64,000 nucleotides of DNA from Haloechinothrix sp033042135 (GTDB taxonomy: Bacteria; Actinomycetota; Actinomycetes; Mycobacteriales; Pseudonocardiaceae), in the NCBI RefSeq assembly GCF_033042135.1, contig NZ_WBXM01000014.1, forward strand, positions 1 to 64,000. The letters run 5' to 3'. The notes under the pieces were generated by a model. It did not search any database, was not told the origin of the DNA, and saw only the letters and a program-made list of their open reading frames with translations. The first letter of the stretch is position 1; each line of letters opens with the position of its first letter. The translations under genes and the position numbers were made by a program. This document shows positions 43,244 to 52,013 of the stretch, piece after piece.

Positions 43244-45010
43244 GTGGTGACAATTCGCTGCGGCGCAGCATCCGATACTGAATACCAGCACGACGACGTT
43301 TCGAACGCGGGAGTTCGCATCCTCGACAGCGAACAGCGCGAACAGCGCGAATACTACAAGCACAACGATCACAGCGGGTATACCGGACAGCGTGAGCTGG
43401 ACGGCGAGCTGGACGGCGAGCCGGGTGGTGAGGTCGACGGCGAGCCGAGCGGTCCAGGAACACGAACCGAGCAGCAGCCGCGCATCCCGCGACAGGTGGG
43501 ACCGCAGGCCACACCCGGATCCGGCGGGCACCCAACGTCTGCCACCCCGCAGGACCGCATGCGCTACCGGGACAAAGTGCACCGCTGCCTGGATGCACTC
43601 GAACGGATGCTGGCCGACGGCAGTTTCTGCTTCCCGCACAAACACATCGGGCTCGAACTCGAGCTCAACCTGGTCGACTCCGCACTCCGCCCGGCGATGA
43701 GCAACGACCACGTACTCGAATACCTTGGCGGGAACACCTTCAGTTGCGAACTCGGTAAGCACAACCTGGAGCTGAACGTGCTGCCCCGGCCGCTGGCCGG
43801 CGATTCGCTGGGCGCACTGGAACGCGACCTGCATGGCTACCTCACCTCGGCGAGCGAGGCTGCCGAGAACATCTGTGGCGGCATGGTCGTCATCGGTATC
43901 CTGCCCACGCTGACCGACGAGCAGTTCAGCACCCACTGGATGAGCGGCAACCCGCGCTACCAGCTACTGAACAACGAGATCATCGCCGCACGGCGGGAAC
44001 TACCCAGGCTCGAGATCGACGGCACCGCGCTGCCGGGTCGGTCGGCCGAGCGGCTGCACACCCACACCGAGACCATCCTGCCGGAGTCCGCAGGCACCGC
44101 GGCACAGTTCCACCTGCAGGTCGGCCCCGAGGACTTCGCGCCGTACTGGAACGCAGCCCAGTGCCTGGCCGGGGTACAGCTCGCCCTCGGCGCCAACTCC
44201 CCCTTCCTGCTCGGCAAGGCCCTCTGGCACGAAACCCGGATCCCGCTGTTCCTGCAATCCACCGACACCCGCCCCGAGGAGTTCCGGGCCCAAGGGGTCC
44301 GCCCGCGCGTATGGTTCGGCGAGCGCTGGATCACCTCGATCTTCGACCTGTTCGAGGAGAACGTGCGGTACTTCCCGGGCCTGCTCACCGAGACCGACCC
44401 GGAGGATCCGCTGGAGACGCTGGAGGCGGGCCGCGTGCCACAGCTCACCGAGCTGCGCACCCACAACGGCACGGTCTGGCGGTGGAACCGGCCGGTGTAC
44501 GACGTGGTGGACGGCACGCCGCACCTGCGGATCGAGAACCGGGTCCTTCCGGCGGGTCCGACCGTGCTCGATATGCTGGCCAACGCCGCGTTCTTCTACG
44601 GAGCCCAGCGCGCCCTCGCCGACGCCGAACGACCGCTGTGGTCGCAGATGTCGTTCGACGCCGCCGAGCAGAACCTGTTCGCAGGCGCAAGAGACGGCAT
44701 CCACGCGCGGCTCTACTGGCCGGGTACCGGTTCGGTGCCTGCCGACGAGCTGGCGCTGCGGGTGCTGCTCCCCCTCGCCCACGAGGGGCTACTCGCCTCC
44801 GGCGTGCCCACCGAGGCCGCTGACCACTACCTCGACGTGCTGGAGCGGCGCTGCGTCGCCCGCCGCACCGGATCCAGCTGGCAGCGCGATGCCGTGCTCC
44901 GCCTGGAGTCACGCGGGATGAACCGGGAAGCCGCGCTCGAGGTGATGCTGGCCGAGTACGTCGACAGGGCAAGCGACGGGCGTCCGGTTCACGAGTGGGA
45001 TCCGGTGTAA
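43244..45010 (+). CDS. Glutamate-cysteine ligase family 2-like enzyme
   Basis: The frame gives 588 residues from GTG 43244. Homology begins near residue 105 (RMRYRDKVHRCLDALERML), so ATG 43559, giving 483 residues, may be the true start. Catalytic marks: HIGLELELNLVD with paired Glu residues, FSCELGKHNLELNVLPRPL, AERLHTHTETILPESAGTAAQFHLQVG and ENRVLPAGPTVLDM. Members ligate glutamate to an amine; whether this one makes gamma-Glu-Cys for ergothioneine or another product is open. The extra N-terminus is polar and has acidic repeats (LDGELDGEPGGEVDGEPSG). Confidence 0.8.
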   Translation: MVTIRCGAASDTEYQHDDVSNAGVRILDSEQREQREYYKHNDHSGYTGQRELDGELDGEPGGEVDGEPSGPGTRTEQQPRIPRQVGPQATPGSGGHPTSATPQDRMRYRDKVHRCLDALERMLADGSFCFPHKHIGLELELNLVDSALRPAMSNDHVLEYLGGNTFSCELGKHNLELNVLPRPLAGDSLGALERDLHGYLTSASEAAENICGGMVVIGILPTLTDEQFSTHWMSGNPRYQLLNNEIIAARRELPRLEIDGTALPGRSAERLHTHTETILPESAGTAAQFHLQVGPEDFAPYWNAAQCLAGVQLALGANSPFLLGKALWHETRIPLFLQSTDTRPEEFRAQGVRPRVWFGERWITSIFDLFEENVRYFPGLLTETDPEDPLETLEAGRVPQLTELRTHNGTVWRWNRPVYDVVDGTPHLRIENRVLPAGPTVLDMLANAAFFYGAQRALADAERPLWSQMSFDAAEQNLFAGARDGIHARLYWPGTGSVPADELALRVLLPLAHEGLLASGVPTEAADHYLDVLERRCVARRTGSSWQRDAVLRLESRGMNREAALEVMLAEYVDRASDGRPVHEWDPV

Positions 45011-45179
45011 AGCTTCGGTCCACGATAGATCCGAAATTTTGTCGACATATCGCCAAAAATACCGTTGTGGGTGACGTCGCAGGCCCTTACCTCCTACCCC
45101 GTTCGCCTGACCACAGGCGTGCTACTAGGTTGGCGGGTGGACAGATCGGTAAGGACTCTCATGAGATTGAGGAGGGCGC

Positions 45180-45803
45180 ATGGCCCTGTACGAGCTTCCT
45201 GACCTGGACTACGACTACGGCGCGCTCGAGCCGCACATCTCCGGCGAGATCAACGAACTGCACCACAGCAAGCACCACGCGACCTATGTCAAGGGTGCCA
45301 ACGACACCATGGACAAGCTCGCGGCCGCGCGCGAGGCGGGCGACTACGGCGCCATCGTCGGCCTGGAGACCACCCTGGCGTTCAACCTCGCGGGCCACGC
45401 TAACCACGTGGTGTGGTGGAAGATCCTCTCCCCGGAGGGCGGCGACAAGCCGACCGGCGAGCTCGCCGCGGCAATCGACGAGAGCTTCGGCTCCTTCGAC
45501 AAGTTCCAGGCCCACTACGAGGCCGCTGCCACCACCATTCAGGGCAACGGCTGGGCCGCGCTGTCCTGGGACCCGATCGGCAAGAAGCTGATCATCCAGC
45601 AGCTGCGCGACCACCACAACAACATGGCGCTGCCCACCGTGCCGATCATGATGACCGACGTCTGGGAGCACGCCTTCTACCTGCAGTACCGCAACGTGAA
45701 GGCCGACTACGTCAAGGCGCTGTGGAACGTCTACAACTGGGCCGAGATCGCCCGGCGCTTCGAGGACGCCCGTAACGGCGGCAACGGCCTGCTGCTCCGC
45801 TGA
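45180..45803 (+). CDS. sodA: Superoxide dismutase, Fe/Mn type
   Basis: The protein has 207 residues; GAGGAGGG precedes the ATG. Metal ligands are His28 in NELHHSKHH, the second His in NLAGHANHVVWW, and Asp and His in MMTDVWEHAFYLQYRN. GNGWAALSW is present. The sequence is of the actinobacterial tetrameric Mn/Fe enzyme and has no signal peptide. It converts superoxide to peroxide. A strong hairpin (45882-45917) follows. Confidence 0.96.
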   Translation: MALYELPDLDYDYGALEPHISGEINELHHSKHHATYVKGANDTMDKLAAAREAGDYGAIVGLETTLAFNLAGHANHVVWWKILSPEGGDKPTGELAAAIDESFGSFDKFQAHYEAAATTIQGNGWAALSWDPIGKKLIIQQLRDHHNNMALPTVPIMMTDVWEHAFYLQYRNVKADYVKALWNVYNWAEIARRFEDARNGGNGLLLR

Positions 45804-45881
45804 GACAGCGCCGACCGTCTCACGGCAAGCGAAGCACCTCGGGGACAGCACGGGAGGACCGCGTACCAGTACGCATAGCAC

Positions 45882-45917
45882 AGGGTGCCGCCGCGATCTC
45901 GATCGCGGCGGCACCCT
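45882..45917. terminator. Perfect 17-bp hairpin after sodA
   Basis: Arms 45882-45898 and 45901-45917 are exact inverted repeats with a 2-bp centre. It can serve sodA (79 bp past its stop) and also any leftward transcript beginning at the iron box at 45965. It has no T-run on either side. Confidence 0.8.
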
Positions 45918-45964
45918 GCTCGTTCCCGAACTGACTGCCGCTCCCACCACGAAGCGGGCACATA

Positions 45965-45983
45965 TAAGGTTAGCCTAACCTCA
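45965..45983. promoter_or_regulatory. IdeR/DtxR iron box without an obvious target
   Basis: The core AGGTTAGCCTAACCT (45967-45981) is palindromic around GCC. Over 19 bp it matches the IdeR consensus TTAGGTTAGCCTAACCTAA at 17 positions. It lies between the convergent sodA and marR genes, so neither gene starts from it. A leftward small RNA ending at the 45882-45917 hairpin, or an rightward transcript antisense to marR, are the only ways it could act. Confidence 0.85.
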
Positions 45984-46058
45984 TCACGAACACAAGATGA
46001 GGAGGCCGATCGATTTCGCCCGCACCGGGTGTCGCCCGCCGGGCGCCACTGCTGGGCG

Positions 46059-46490
46059 TTACTGCGCGGCCATGCGCTCGATGATCTCCGCGGCCCGGTC
46101 CAGTACCTCGCGCTCGTCCTGCGTCAGCTCAGACAGCCGCTCGTCCAGCCAGGCTTCCCGCACGGAGATGTTCTCGTGCACATACTCCAGGCCGCGCGTG
46201 CTGAGCTCGACGATGGCCTGCCTGCGATCGGTCGGATGCGCCGTCCGGGCGATGTAGCCCAGCTGCTCCAGCGCCACGATCACCCGGGTCATCGAGGGGG
46301 GCTGCACGCCCTCTTTCGCCGCGAGCTGCCCCGGCGTCATCGGGCCGCACTTGTGCAGCGTCGACAGCGCCGATAACTGGGTGAGCGAGACATGCGTGGA
46401 CAGCCGTTGTGCGCGCAGCCTGCGATTCAACCGCACCACGGCGAGCCGCAACCGGCTCGCCAGACCTCGATCGTGCCCAGCTTCGGCCAT
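46059..46490 (-). CDS. MarR-family regulator
   Basis: The protein has 143 residues. The winged helix-turn-helix reads LTQLSALSTLHKCGPMTPGQLAAKEGVQPPSMTRVIVALEQLGYIARTAHPTDRRQAIVELSTRG, a full MarR signature. It matches the mycobacterial Rv0880-type gene by content and position. The target and the ligand are unknown. It is convergent with sodA. Confidence 0.9.
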   Translation of the reverse strand: MAEAGHDRGLASRLRLAVVRLNRRLRAQRLSTHVSLTQLSALSTLHKCGPMTPGQLAAKEGVQPPSMTRVIVALEQLGYIARTAHPTDRRQAIVELSTRGLEYVHENISVREAWLDERLSELTQDEREVLDRAAEIIERMAAQ

Positions 46491-46530
46491 CTCGTCAGCT
46501 TACCTATCCCACCCCGGTAACCTTCCCGGT

Positions 46531-46794
46531 GTGGTCGACTCACCCGAACGGCAGTTGCCGCCCAACTTACCCAAACGGCTCACGGACCTCGGGCCAGCAC
46601 TGGTCGTGGGCAGTGCGGCGTGGGCTGCCGCGCTCATCACCATCATTGTGCTGTACACGCTCGGTTACGACGTCGGCATCTGGCTGACCACCACGATCGC
46701 CGGGCTGGTACTCGGCGCCGTCGGCATGTCACTGGTCGCCTGGCAACGCTACGCATCCAGGAAAGGACGGCGCGGGGCCCAGCGCGGCCTGTGA
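46531..46794 (+). CDS. DUF2530 membrane protein
   Basis: The protein has 87 residues from GTG 46531. After a short polar start, two helices follow, ALVVGSAAWAAALITIIVLYTLG and VGIWLTTTIAGLVLGAVGMSLVAW, then a basic tail KGRRGAQR. The sequence fits DUF2530, found beside marR in mycobacteria as I recall. The function is unknown. It is divergent from marR. Confidence 0.8.
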   Translation: MVDSPERQLPPNLPKRLTDLGPALVVGSAAWAAALITIIVLYTLGYDVGIWLTTTIAGLVLGAVGMSLVAWQRYASRKGRRGAQRGL

Positions 46795-46861
46795 GGGCCG
46801 CGACCCCGGCTCCCGTCACGGGCACTCGGTAGCGGCCGCCTGCTACCCAGCCTGCCCCGTG

Positions 46862-47644
46862 TCAGGAGTCGATCTCGAGCCGGGAATCGTCGTAGACCAG
46901 ATCGGCCACCGGCACCGCGGCGGCACCGCTCACCTCGATCTCGGAGTGCGCACCACAGCCGTACTCGACGTGCACCACGTGACCGTCGGCGGGCGCGACG
47001 TCGTTGCCACACACCCCGAACGCCGCGCGCAACGACCCGGCGAGCGGCAGGTAGAAGCCACAGGTGCCGCACGGCTGCGGGGCGCTGCGCGCCATGTCCG
47101 AACGTGGCCCGAACTCACCCGCGCGCCACCGGGCAGCCGCGGCCAACCTGCCGGTCAGGGACATCACCCTCGCACGCCCCAGCCCCGGCTCCACGACCAG
47201 CTCGTCCAGCTCGTCGTCACCGGAGGCGATGTGCCCAGGAACCAGCCGGTCGTCGTCCTCGCGTGTCGGCAGCACGTCCCCGATGCCGAGGTCACCGGGG
47301 CGTACCCGGCGCTCCCACGGCACCCATTCCTTGGCAACCAGCGCGTGTGGTCCCGGTCGCAGCATCACCTCGCTCACCGTGACCGGCAGGTCCTCCCCGG
47401 CACCGGCGACCGTGACGTGCCACTGCCAACCGCCGTATCCCGGCACGGTCGCCTCGAACCGGTGCGTCACGCTGGCGTCGTCCTCGTACTCGACACCGAC
47501 GTACTCACCGACGACCGCATCGGGATCGTATCCCCGTTCGGATGCCTCTTCCCACGCGGCAGACCGCGACACATCCACGGCATCGATCAGCCAGGATGCC
47601 GGTTGCGGTCCGGGCCGCGGGGGAGCGGTCGGCGTGGAAGTCAT
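46862..47644 (-). CDS. DUF3027 protein with Cys motif
   Basis: The protein has 260 residues from ATG 47644. The body is DUF3027: YDPDAVVGEYVGVEYEDDASVTHRFEATVPGYGGWQWHVTVAG, then VMLRPGPHALVAKEWVPWERRVRPGDLGIGDVLPT. The C-terminal part has CGTCGFYLPLAGSLRAAFGVCGN (three Cys) and a further Cys-His EYGCGAHSE, probably a zinc site. The role is unknown. It is divergent from the glutaminyl cyclase gene. Confidence 0.85.
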   Translation of the reverse strand: MTSTPTAPPRPGPQPASWLIDAVDVSRSAAWEEASERGYDPDAVVGEYVGVEYEDDASVTHRFEATVPGYGGWQWHVTVAGAGEDLPVTVSEVMLRPGPHALVAKEWVPWERRVRPGDLGIGDVLPTREDDDRLVPGHIASGDDELDELVVEPGLGRARVMSLTGRLAAAARWRAGEFGPRSDMARSAPQPCGTCGFYLPLAGSLRAAFGVCGNDVAPADGHVVHVEYGCGAHSEIEVSGAAAVPVADLVYDDSRLEIDS

Positions 47645-47725
47645 ACCGGTCAGGATAGTCGTATCGTCATCGCGATCACCGCCTGGCGCTCCTGCCGCAC
47701 GCTGTCGACGTGCCATGCTGGAACC

Positions 47726-48544
47726 GTGCGAACCACCACGCGGGTTCCCTGGTTGCTGCACGCCGCCTGCTGCCTGGGAATCGCCTTCGGGATAGCCGCC
47801 TGCAGCACTTCCGAGCCGCGAGCCGCTCAGGCGCCGGAACAGCTGCGCGCGGACGTTCTGGAGACGCTTCCACATGACCCCACCGCTTTCACACAGGGTT
47901 TTGAGATCGCTCACGGCATACTCTACGAAAGCACCGGGATCGTAGGTGAATCGGATGTCCGCGCCACCGACCCGGCCACCGGCGAGATCCTCGCCAGCGA
48001 GGAGCTGCCTCCCCCGTTGTTCGGTGAGGGCCTGACCGTCATAGACGACCGCCTCTGGCAACTCACCTGGAAATCGGAGATCGCGATCGAGCGCGACCGG
48101 CACACCCTGGAGGAGATCCGCCGGGTCGGCTACGAAGGCGAAGGGTGGGGCCTGTGCTATCAGGACGAGCGCGACCGGCTCGTCATGAGCGACGGCTCCG
48201 ACACCCTCACCTTCCGCGATCCCGATACCTTCGCCCCACTCGACGAGGTCGCGGTGCACGCGGCAGGCGAGCCCGTCACGCAGCTCAACGAGCTGGAGTG
48301 CGTGGACGACCGGGTCTACGCCAACGTCTGGAAGAGCGACGTGATCGTCCGCATCGACCCCGGAACCGGCGAGGTCACCGCCGAGATCGATGCCTCGGGG
48401 CTGCTCGAACCCGACCAGGAGGACGACGCGGACGTGCTCAACGGCATCGCCGCCATCCCAGGCACCGACCAGTACCTGCTCACCGGCAAATTGTGGCCCT
48501 CGACGTTCCGCGTACGGTTCGTGCAGGCAGGCGACGGCGTGTAG
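47726..48544 (+). CDS. Glutaminyl-peptide cyclotransferase, lipoprotein
   Basis: The protein has 272 residues from GTG 47726. A lipoprotein signal, LLHAACCLGIAFGIAACS, is visible. The rest is the five-bladed propeller of plant/bacterial-type glutamine cyclotransferases: LPHDPTAFTQGFEI, GILYESTGIVGESDVRATDPATG, LWQLTWKSEIAIE, YEGEGWGLCYQD and NELECVDDRVYANVWKSDVIVRIDP. It cyclises N-terminal Gln to pyroglutamate on the outside of the membrane. Confidence 0.9.
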   Translation: MRTTTRVPWLLHAACCLGIAFGIAACSTSEPRAAQAPEQLRADVLETLPHDPTAFTQGFEIAHGILYESTGIVGESDVRATDPATGEILASEELPPPLFGEGLTVIDDRLWQLTWKSEIAIERDRHTLEEIRRVGYEGEGWGLCYQDERDRLVMSDGSDTLTFRDPDTFAPLDEVAVHAAGEPVTQLNELECVDDRVYANVWKSDVIVRIDPGTGEVTAEIDASGLLEPDQEDDADVLNGIAAIPGTDQYLLTGKLWPSTFRVRFVQAGDGV

Positions 48545-48607
48545 CGCAGGTCTCGGCATGCGAGCCCCCTACCGGCACGCGGCGCCGCTGCCCGTAACCT
48601 CGCTGGC

Positions 48608-49168
48608 ATGGCTCGAGGTGATGCCCGGTCACGCACGATCGTCACCGTACGCACCGCCGTGACGTCCTCGCGGGCGCGCATCGTCGCGGTCAGCGGCGCC
48701 GCCGCGCTCGCGCTGGCGGGATGCGGCGAGGTGGGACCGCCCGACATGACGGTGTACTCGGACGGCGAGACCGTCACGGTGGAGCCGTCGACCTACTGCG
48801 ATGTCCACGTCACCGAGTGCGACAGCGGCGAACCGGACGAGCACACCCTGCCCACGCGCCCCGGCGAACCCGCGCAGATCTCGGTGCCCGGCGAGGTCGC
48901 CGAGACGCCCTGGCTGGTCAACGTGCAGGCGGCCGATGCCGACGGCACACCACTGCCGATCGAGCAGGAGTTCTTCTCGCCGGGAGAGTCGTACGCCTTC
49001 ACCGCCGAACCGCCGAGCCCGGAGGCGACCCTGCTGGTGGTGGAGGTGCAACAGCTCGGCGCCGCCTACGCGGCCGACCAGGCTGGCGAGCCGATCCTCG
49101 ACGAGCAGGGGGCGATGCAGGCGGTGGCGCGCGGGATCTGGCCCATCACCTTCGAACCGCGTGACTGA
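48608..49168 (+). CDS. DUF2771 lipoprotein
   Basis: The protein has 186 residues. The signal ends in ALALAGCGEV, a lipobox. The mature part has the DUF2771 order: MTVYSDGETVTVEPSTYCDVHVTECD, then PGEPAQISVPGEVAETPWLVNVQ. The function is unknown. It follows the cyclase gene by 63 bp and is convergent with csp. Confidence 0.82.
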   Translation: MARGDARSRTIVTVRTAVTSSRARIVAVSGAAALALAGCGEVGPPDMTVYSDGETVTVEPSTYCDVHVTECDSGEPDEHTLPTRPGEPAQISVPGEVAETPWLVNVQAADADGTPLPIEQEFFSPGESYAFTAEPPSPEATLLVVEVQQLGAAYAADQAGEPILDEQGAMQAVARGIWPITFEPRD

Positions 49169-49199
49169 ATACCCGGCTCGCCCCTAGCAGGCTGACGCC

Positions 49200-49595
49200 T
49201 CACGGGTCGAGATCACGCGCGACCGCGCGCATCACTTCGGCGATCTTCTTGGTGTACTTGCGCTCGGGGTACCGCCCTTGCCGCAGGTTGGGCTGCACGC
49301 GGGCTTCCAGCAGCTTGATCATGTCCTCGACCATGCCGTGCAGCTCTTCGGCGGGCCGCCGCTGCGCCTCGGCGACCGACGGTGGCGCGTCCAGCAACCG
49401 GACCGACAGCGCCTGCGGGCCGCGCCGACCGTCGGCGACACCGAACTCGAGTCGCTGACCCGACTTGAGCGAGTCGACCCCCTGAGGCAACGCGGATTTG
49501 CGGATATAGACATCCTCGCCCCCGTCCTGGGTGACGAATCCGAAGCCCTTCTCCGCGTCGTACCACTTGACCTTGCCGGTCGGCACTGCACTCAC
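49200..49595 (-). CDS. Cold-shock protein with C-terminal extension
   Basis: The protein has 131 residues from GTG 49595. The first 65 residues are a cold-shock OB fold: GKVKWYDAEKGFGFVTQDGGEDVYI with the RNP-1 and RNP-2 motifs. A C-terminal 60-residue helical extension (SVAEAQRRPAEELHGMVEDMIKLLEARVQPNLRQGRYPERKY) follows. The length fits mycobacterial CspB (Rv0871). It binds single-stranded nucleic acids; the extension may serve another partner. Confidence 0.9.
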   Translation of the reverse strand: MSAVPTGKVKWYDAEKGFGFVTQDGGEDVYIRKSALPQGVDSLKSGQRLEFGVADGRRGPQALSVRLLDAPPSVAEAQRRPAEELHGMVEDMIKLLEARVQPNLRQGRYPERKYTKKIAEVMRAVARDLDP

Positions 49596-49784
49596 CGTTC
49601 CTTCGTTCCCGTAACCGTCATACCGAACGTGCCGCGGCGCCACCGCCCGGCGCACCGGCGCGGCCACAGTGACCGCCTACCGACACGCACGACGAACGCG
49701 CCCCGGAGGGTATACCCACCGGCGCGCGTTACTTACAGCTTATCGCGGTTCGCTCCGGCAGGAGAAACCATTAGTCTGTATGCC

Positions 49785-50039
49785 ATGTCCGCCCCGATCA
49801 GTAACCCCGAGCATACGGCCTCCCGCGACCGCCCGTCCCGCATGATGGTCACGGCGATCGCGCTGTTCGCGATCGGGTTACTCGCGGTGGCCGTGGTGTT
49901 CGGGCTCTACGCCTTCGGCCATACCGAGTTGCCGCTGTGGCTGAGTGTGACCGCCGTCGGGTGCACCTCGGCCGGTTTCGGTCTCGGCCTGATCACCCTG
50001 GTCAGGGAGGCACGCTCGCAGCGCGTAACGCACGTCTGA
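49785..50039 (+). CDS. Small membrane protein, two helices
   Basis: The protein has 84 residues from ATG 49785. Two hydrophobic segments, MVTAIALFAIGLLAVAVVFGLYAFG and LPLWLSVTAVGCTSAGFGLGLITLV, are separated by a short polar turn. It has the size and position of the mycobacterial Rv0870c-type protein beside csp. The function is unknown. Confidence 0.72.
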   Translation: MSAPISNPEHTASRDRPSRMMVTAIALFAIGLLAVAVVFGLYAFGHTELPLWLSVTAVGCTSAGFGLGLITLVREARSQRVTHV

Positions 50040-50062
50040 AGCGCCACGACCCGCGAGGTGAC

Positions 50063-50932
50063 CTACAGGTTACGCAGGCCACGCAGCACCCGCTCCATGA
50101 GCTCCAGGTTCGGGCCGCTCATCGCGGACGCGTCCTGGTGATGCACCGTGACCATCCCGTCCTCGGCCATGGAACCGACCAGCGTTTTCGCCACCCCCAG
50201 CGGGACGGCCAGCAGCGCGGCGATCTCGGTCACCGAGCGCGGCTGTTCGCACAGTTCCAGGACCCGCCGGTGTTCCTCGCGCATCGAGTCGGGGTCCGCC
50301 ACCGCGGCATCGGTACGGGCGCTGACCAGGGTTTCCAGCGCGAACTCGACCGTGCTTCCGGTGCGCCCGCCGGTCCAGACATAGGGGCGTACCCACGATC
50401 CCGCGTCACCGGTGTCCAGCTCGCTCTCACCCGGATCCTCGCCGTACTCCACGACCGCGGTGGCCGTGGCGTCCGCGCCAGCCTCAGTGGGTTCAGCAGG
50501 CGCAGCGGCTTCGGCAGGCTCGATGGCCTCAGTGCCGTCGCCCGCAGGTTCGGCGGCAGACGACTGTTCGTCGTCCGCCTCGGGATCTCCCTCGGGATCC
50601 TGATACGCGCGCTCGGCGGCGTCCTCGCTCGGCTGGTCCGCGACCTCTGGGGCGCCCTTTCGCTTCTGGTCCTCCGGCTCTGGCTCGGCCGCCGGGACCT
50701 GTTCGTTTCGCTCCTCGGCGGTGGGTCCGGCAGCGGGGGCCTCGCCGTCCTCGGCATCGTCTACCGCGACGTCTGCGGTCTCCCCCTGCTCCGGCTCGAC
50801 CTCACGGTTCCCGGTGGCGTCCCCGGGCTCGCCGCCCGGCGTGATCGGCGCATCGTCGCCCTCGGCGACCTCGGCACTGCTCACGGACGCGACTGCTGGC
50901 TCGGCGTCGTCCGGACGCTCATCTGCCGGCAC
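50063..50932 (-). CDS. DUF742 protein with long acidic N-terminus
   Basis: The protein has 289 residues. Residues 1-175 are strongly acidic and low-complexity (Glu, Asp, Ala, Pro), e.g. EPEQGETADVAVDDAEDGEAP. The last 115 are a DUF742 domain: WVRPYVWTGGRTGSTVEFALETLVSARTDAA, LELCEQPRSVTEIAALLAVPLGVAKTLVGSMAEDGMVTVHH and MERVLRGLRNL. DUF742 is the CvnC part of conservons. Here it is alone, without kinase, roadblock or GTPase. Another DUF742 gene lies at 62559. Confidence 0.85.
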   Translation of the reverse strand: MPADERPDDAEPAVASVSSAEVAEGDDAPITPGGEPGDATGNREVEPEQGETADVAVDDAEDGEAPAAGPTAEERNEQVPAAEPEPEDQKRKGAPEVADQPSEDAAERAYQDPEGDPEADDEQSSAAEPAGDGTEAIEPAEAAAPAEPTEAGADATATAVVEYGEDPGESELDTGDAGSWVRPYVWTGGRTGSTVEFALETLVSARTDAAVADPDSMREEHRRVLELCEQPRSVTEIAALLAVPLGVAKTLVGSMAEDGMVTVHHQDASAMSGPNLELMERVLRGLRNL

Positions 50933-51158
50933 GTCCCCTCACTCCTCACGCGATGCTCGCCTGCGGCAGAAGGGGTTCTCCCCCTCCCGGGACACCTCCC
51001 GGCCCTTCTGCGTCTCCGTTCACTCCATAACCCGATCGGACGATCGTAGTCGAGCGGCTACGTGGCGTGCCATCCTCACACGTTGCAGTTTCCTCACGGG
51101 TTACCCACGGGACCGGCAACGCCGGACGAGCCGGTGGGATTCGCCCGGTCCCCTACCG

Positions 51159-51962
51159 TCAACCCTCCCACGGCAGCTCCACAACCAGGCACGGACCGCC
51201 TGCGAAAACGCCTGCGTCGATGCCGAGCACCAGCCCACCCGCGTAGAGGTGCGGTCCGCTGATGTCGGCCGGATCCAGCCCGACCTGGTCGGCGATCACG
51301 CTGTGGCCGTGCACGATCCGCGAGCCACCCAGCCGGGAGAGCACCTGTTCGGCCGCTTGCGGCCCACCCTGGCCGCGGAAAGCGTAACGGGTGGTGAGTC
51401 TGCGCCACACCTCCCACCACTGCTCGGCGTCGTGGCCCTCCAGCACAGCACGCACGCCGTTGTTGATCTCCTCGACATCGAAGCCCCAGCGGAAGTACTC
51501 CAGTGTGTCCGAGTGCAGCAGCAGGTGTCCCGCCGCGTGAGCCAGCAGCGGCCTGCCGAGTAGCCATTCCTCGTGCCGCTCGGTCAGCCGTTCCAGATCG
51601 GAGAGCTGCCCGCCGTTGACGACCCAGCTCGCGGCGAACGTGCGCCCCGCCACCCCGGGGGAGACCTCGGTGTCGCCGAACCGGTAGGTACCCAGCAGCA
51701 GGATCTCGTGGTTGCCGAGCAGCGCCTGCACCCTACCGCCCTGATCGGGGGCCTGCTCCTGCAACCGCATCACCAGATCGATGACCCCGATGCCGTCGGG
51801 CCCCCTGTCCACGAAATCCCCCACGAACCACAGCTCGGTGTCACCGCCTACCCAGTCCTCCTCGTCATCCACCAAGCCCTGTTCCCGCAGGGCGTCCACC
51901 AGCGGCTCCCGGTGGCCGTGGACGTCACCCACCACGTAGACGGGCGGCTGATCATCGCTCAC
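51159..51962 (-). CDS. Calcineurin-like metallophosphoesterase
   Basis: The protein has 267 residues. The metal motifs are in order: GDVHGHREPLVDAL, FVGDFVDRGPDGIGV, LLGNHEILLLG, and later VHGHSVIADQVG. This is the PP2A/ApaH-like phosphoesterase group. The substrate (phosphoprotein or dinucleotide) cannot be read. It sits between the DUF742 protein and modC on the same strand. Confidence 0.9.
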   Translation of the reverse strand: MSDDQPPVYVVGDVHGHREPLVDALREQGLVDDEEDWVGGDTELWFVGDFVDRGPDGIGVIDLVMRLQEQAPDQGGRVQALLGNHEILLLGTYRFGDTEVSPGVAGRTFAASWVVNGGQLSDLERLTERHEEWLLGRPLLAHAAGHLLLHSDTLEYFRWGFDVEEINNGVRAVLEGHDAEQWWEVWRRLTTRYAFRGQGGPQAAEQVLSRLGGSRIVHGHSVIADQVGLDPADISGPHLYAGGLVLGIDAGVFAGGPCLVVELPWEG

Positions 51963-52013
51963 CCTCCCGACGATAAGCCCCGCCGCCCACCCCCGCGCCG
52001 CACGAGCGGGGAT

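Noticed and set aside
45997..46257. An 86-codon plus frame starting beside the iron box
   Set aside because: It has GAGGAGG only after its ATG, is antisense to marR, and is Arg/Ser-rich as shadows usually are. A transcript is possible, a protein unlikely.
46862..48559. A 565-codon minus frame fusing an unrelated N-terminus to DUF3027
   Set aside because: The upper part is antisense to the glutaminyl cyclase. DUF3027 starts at 47644.
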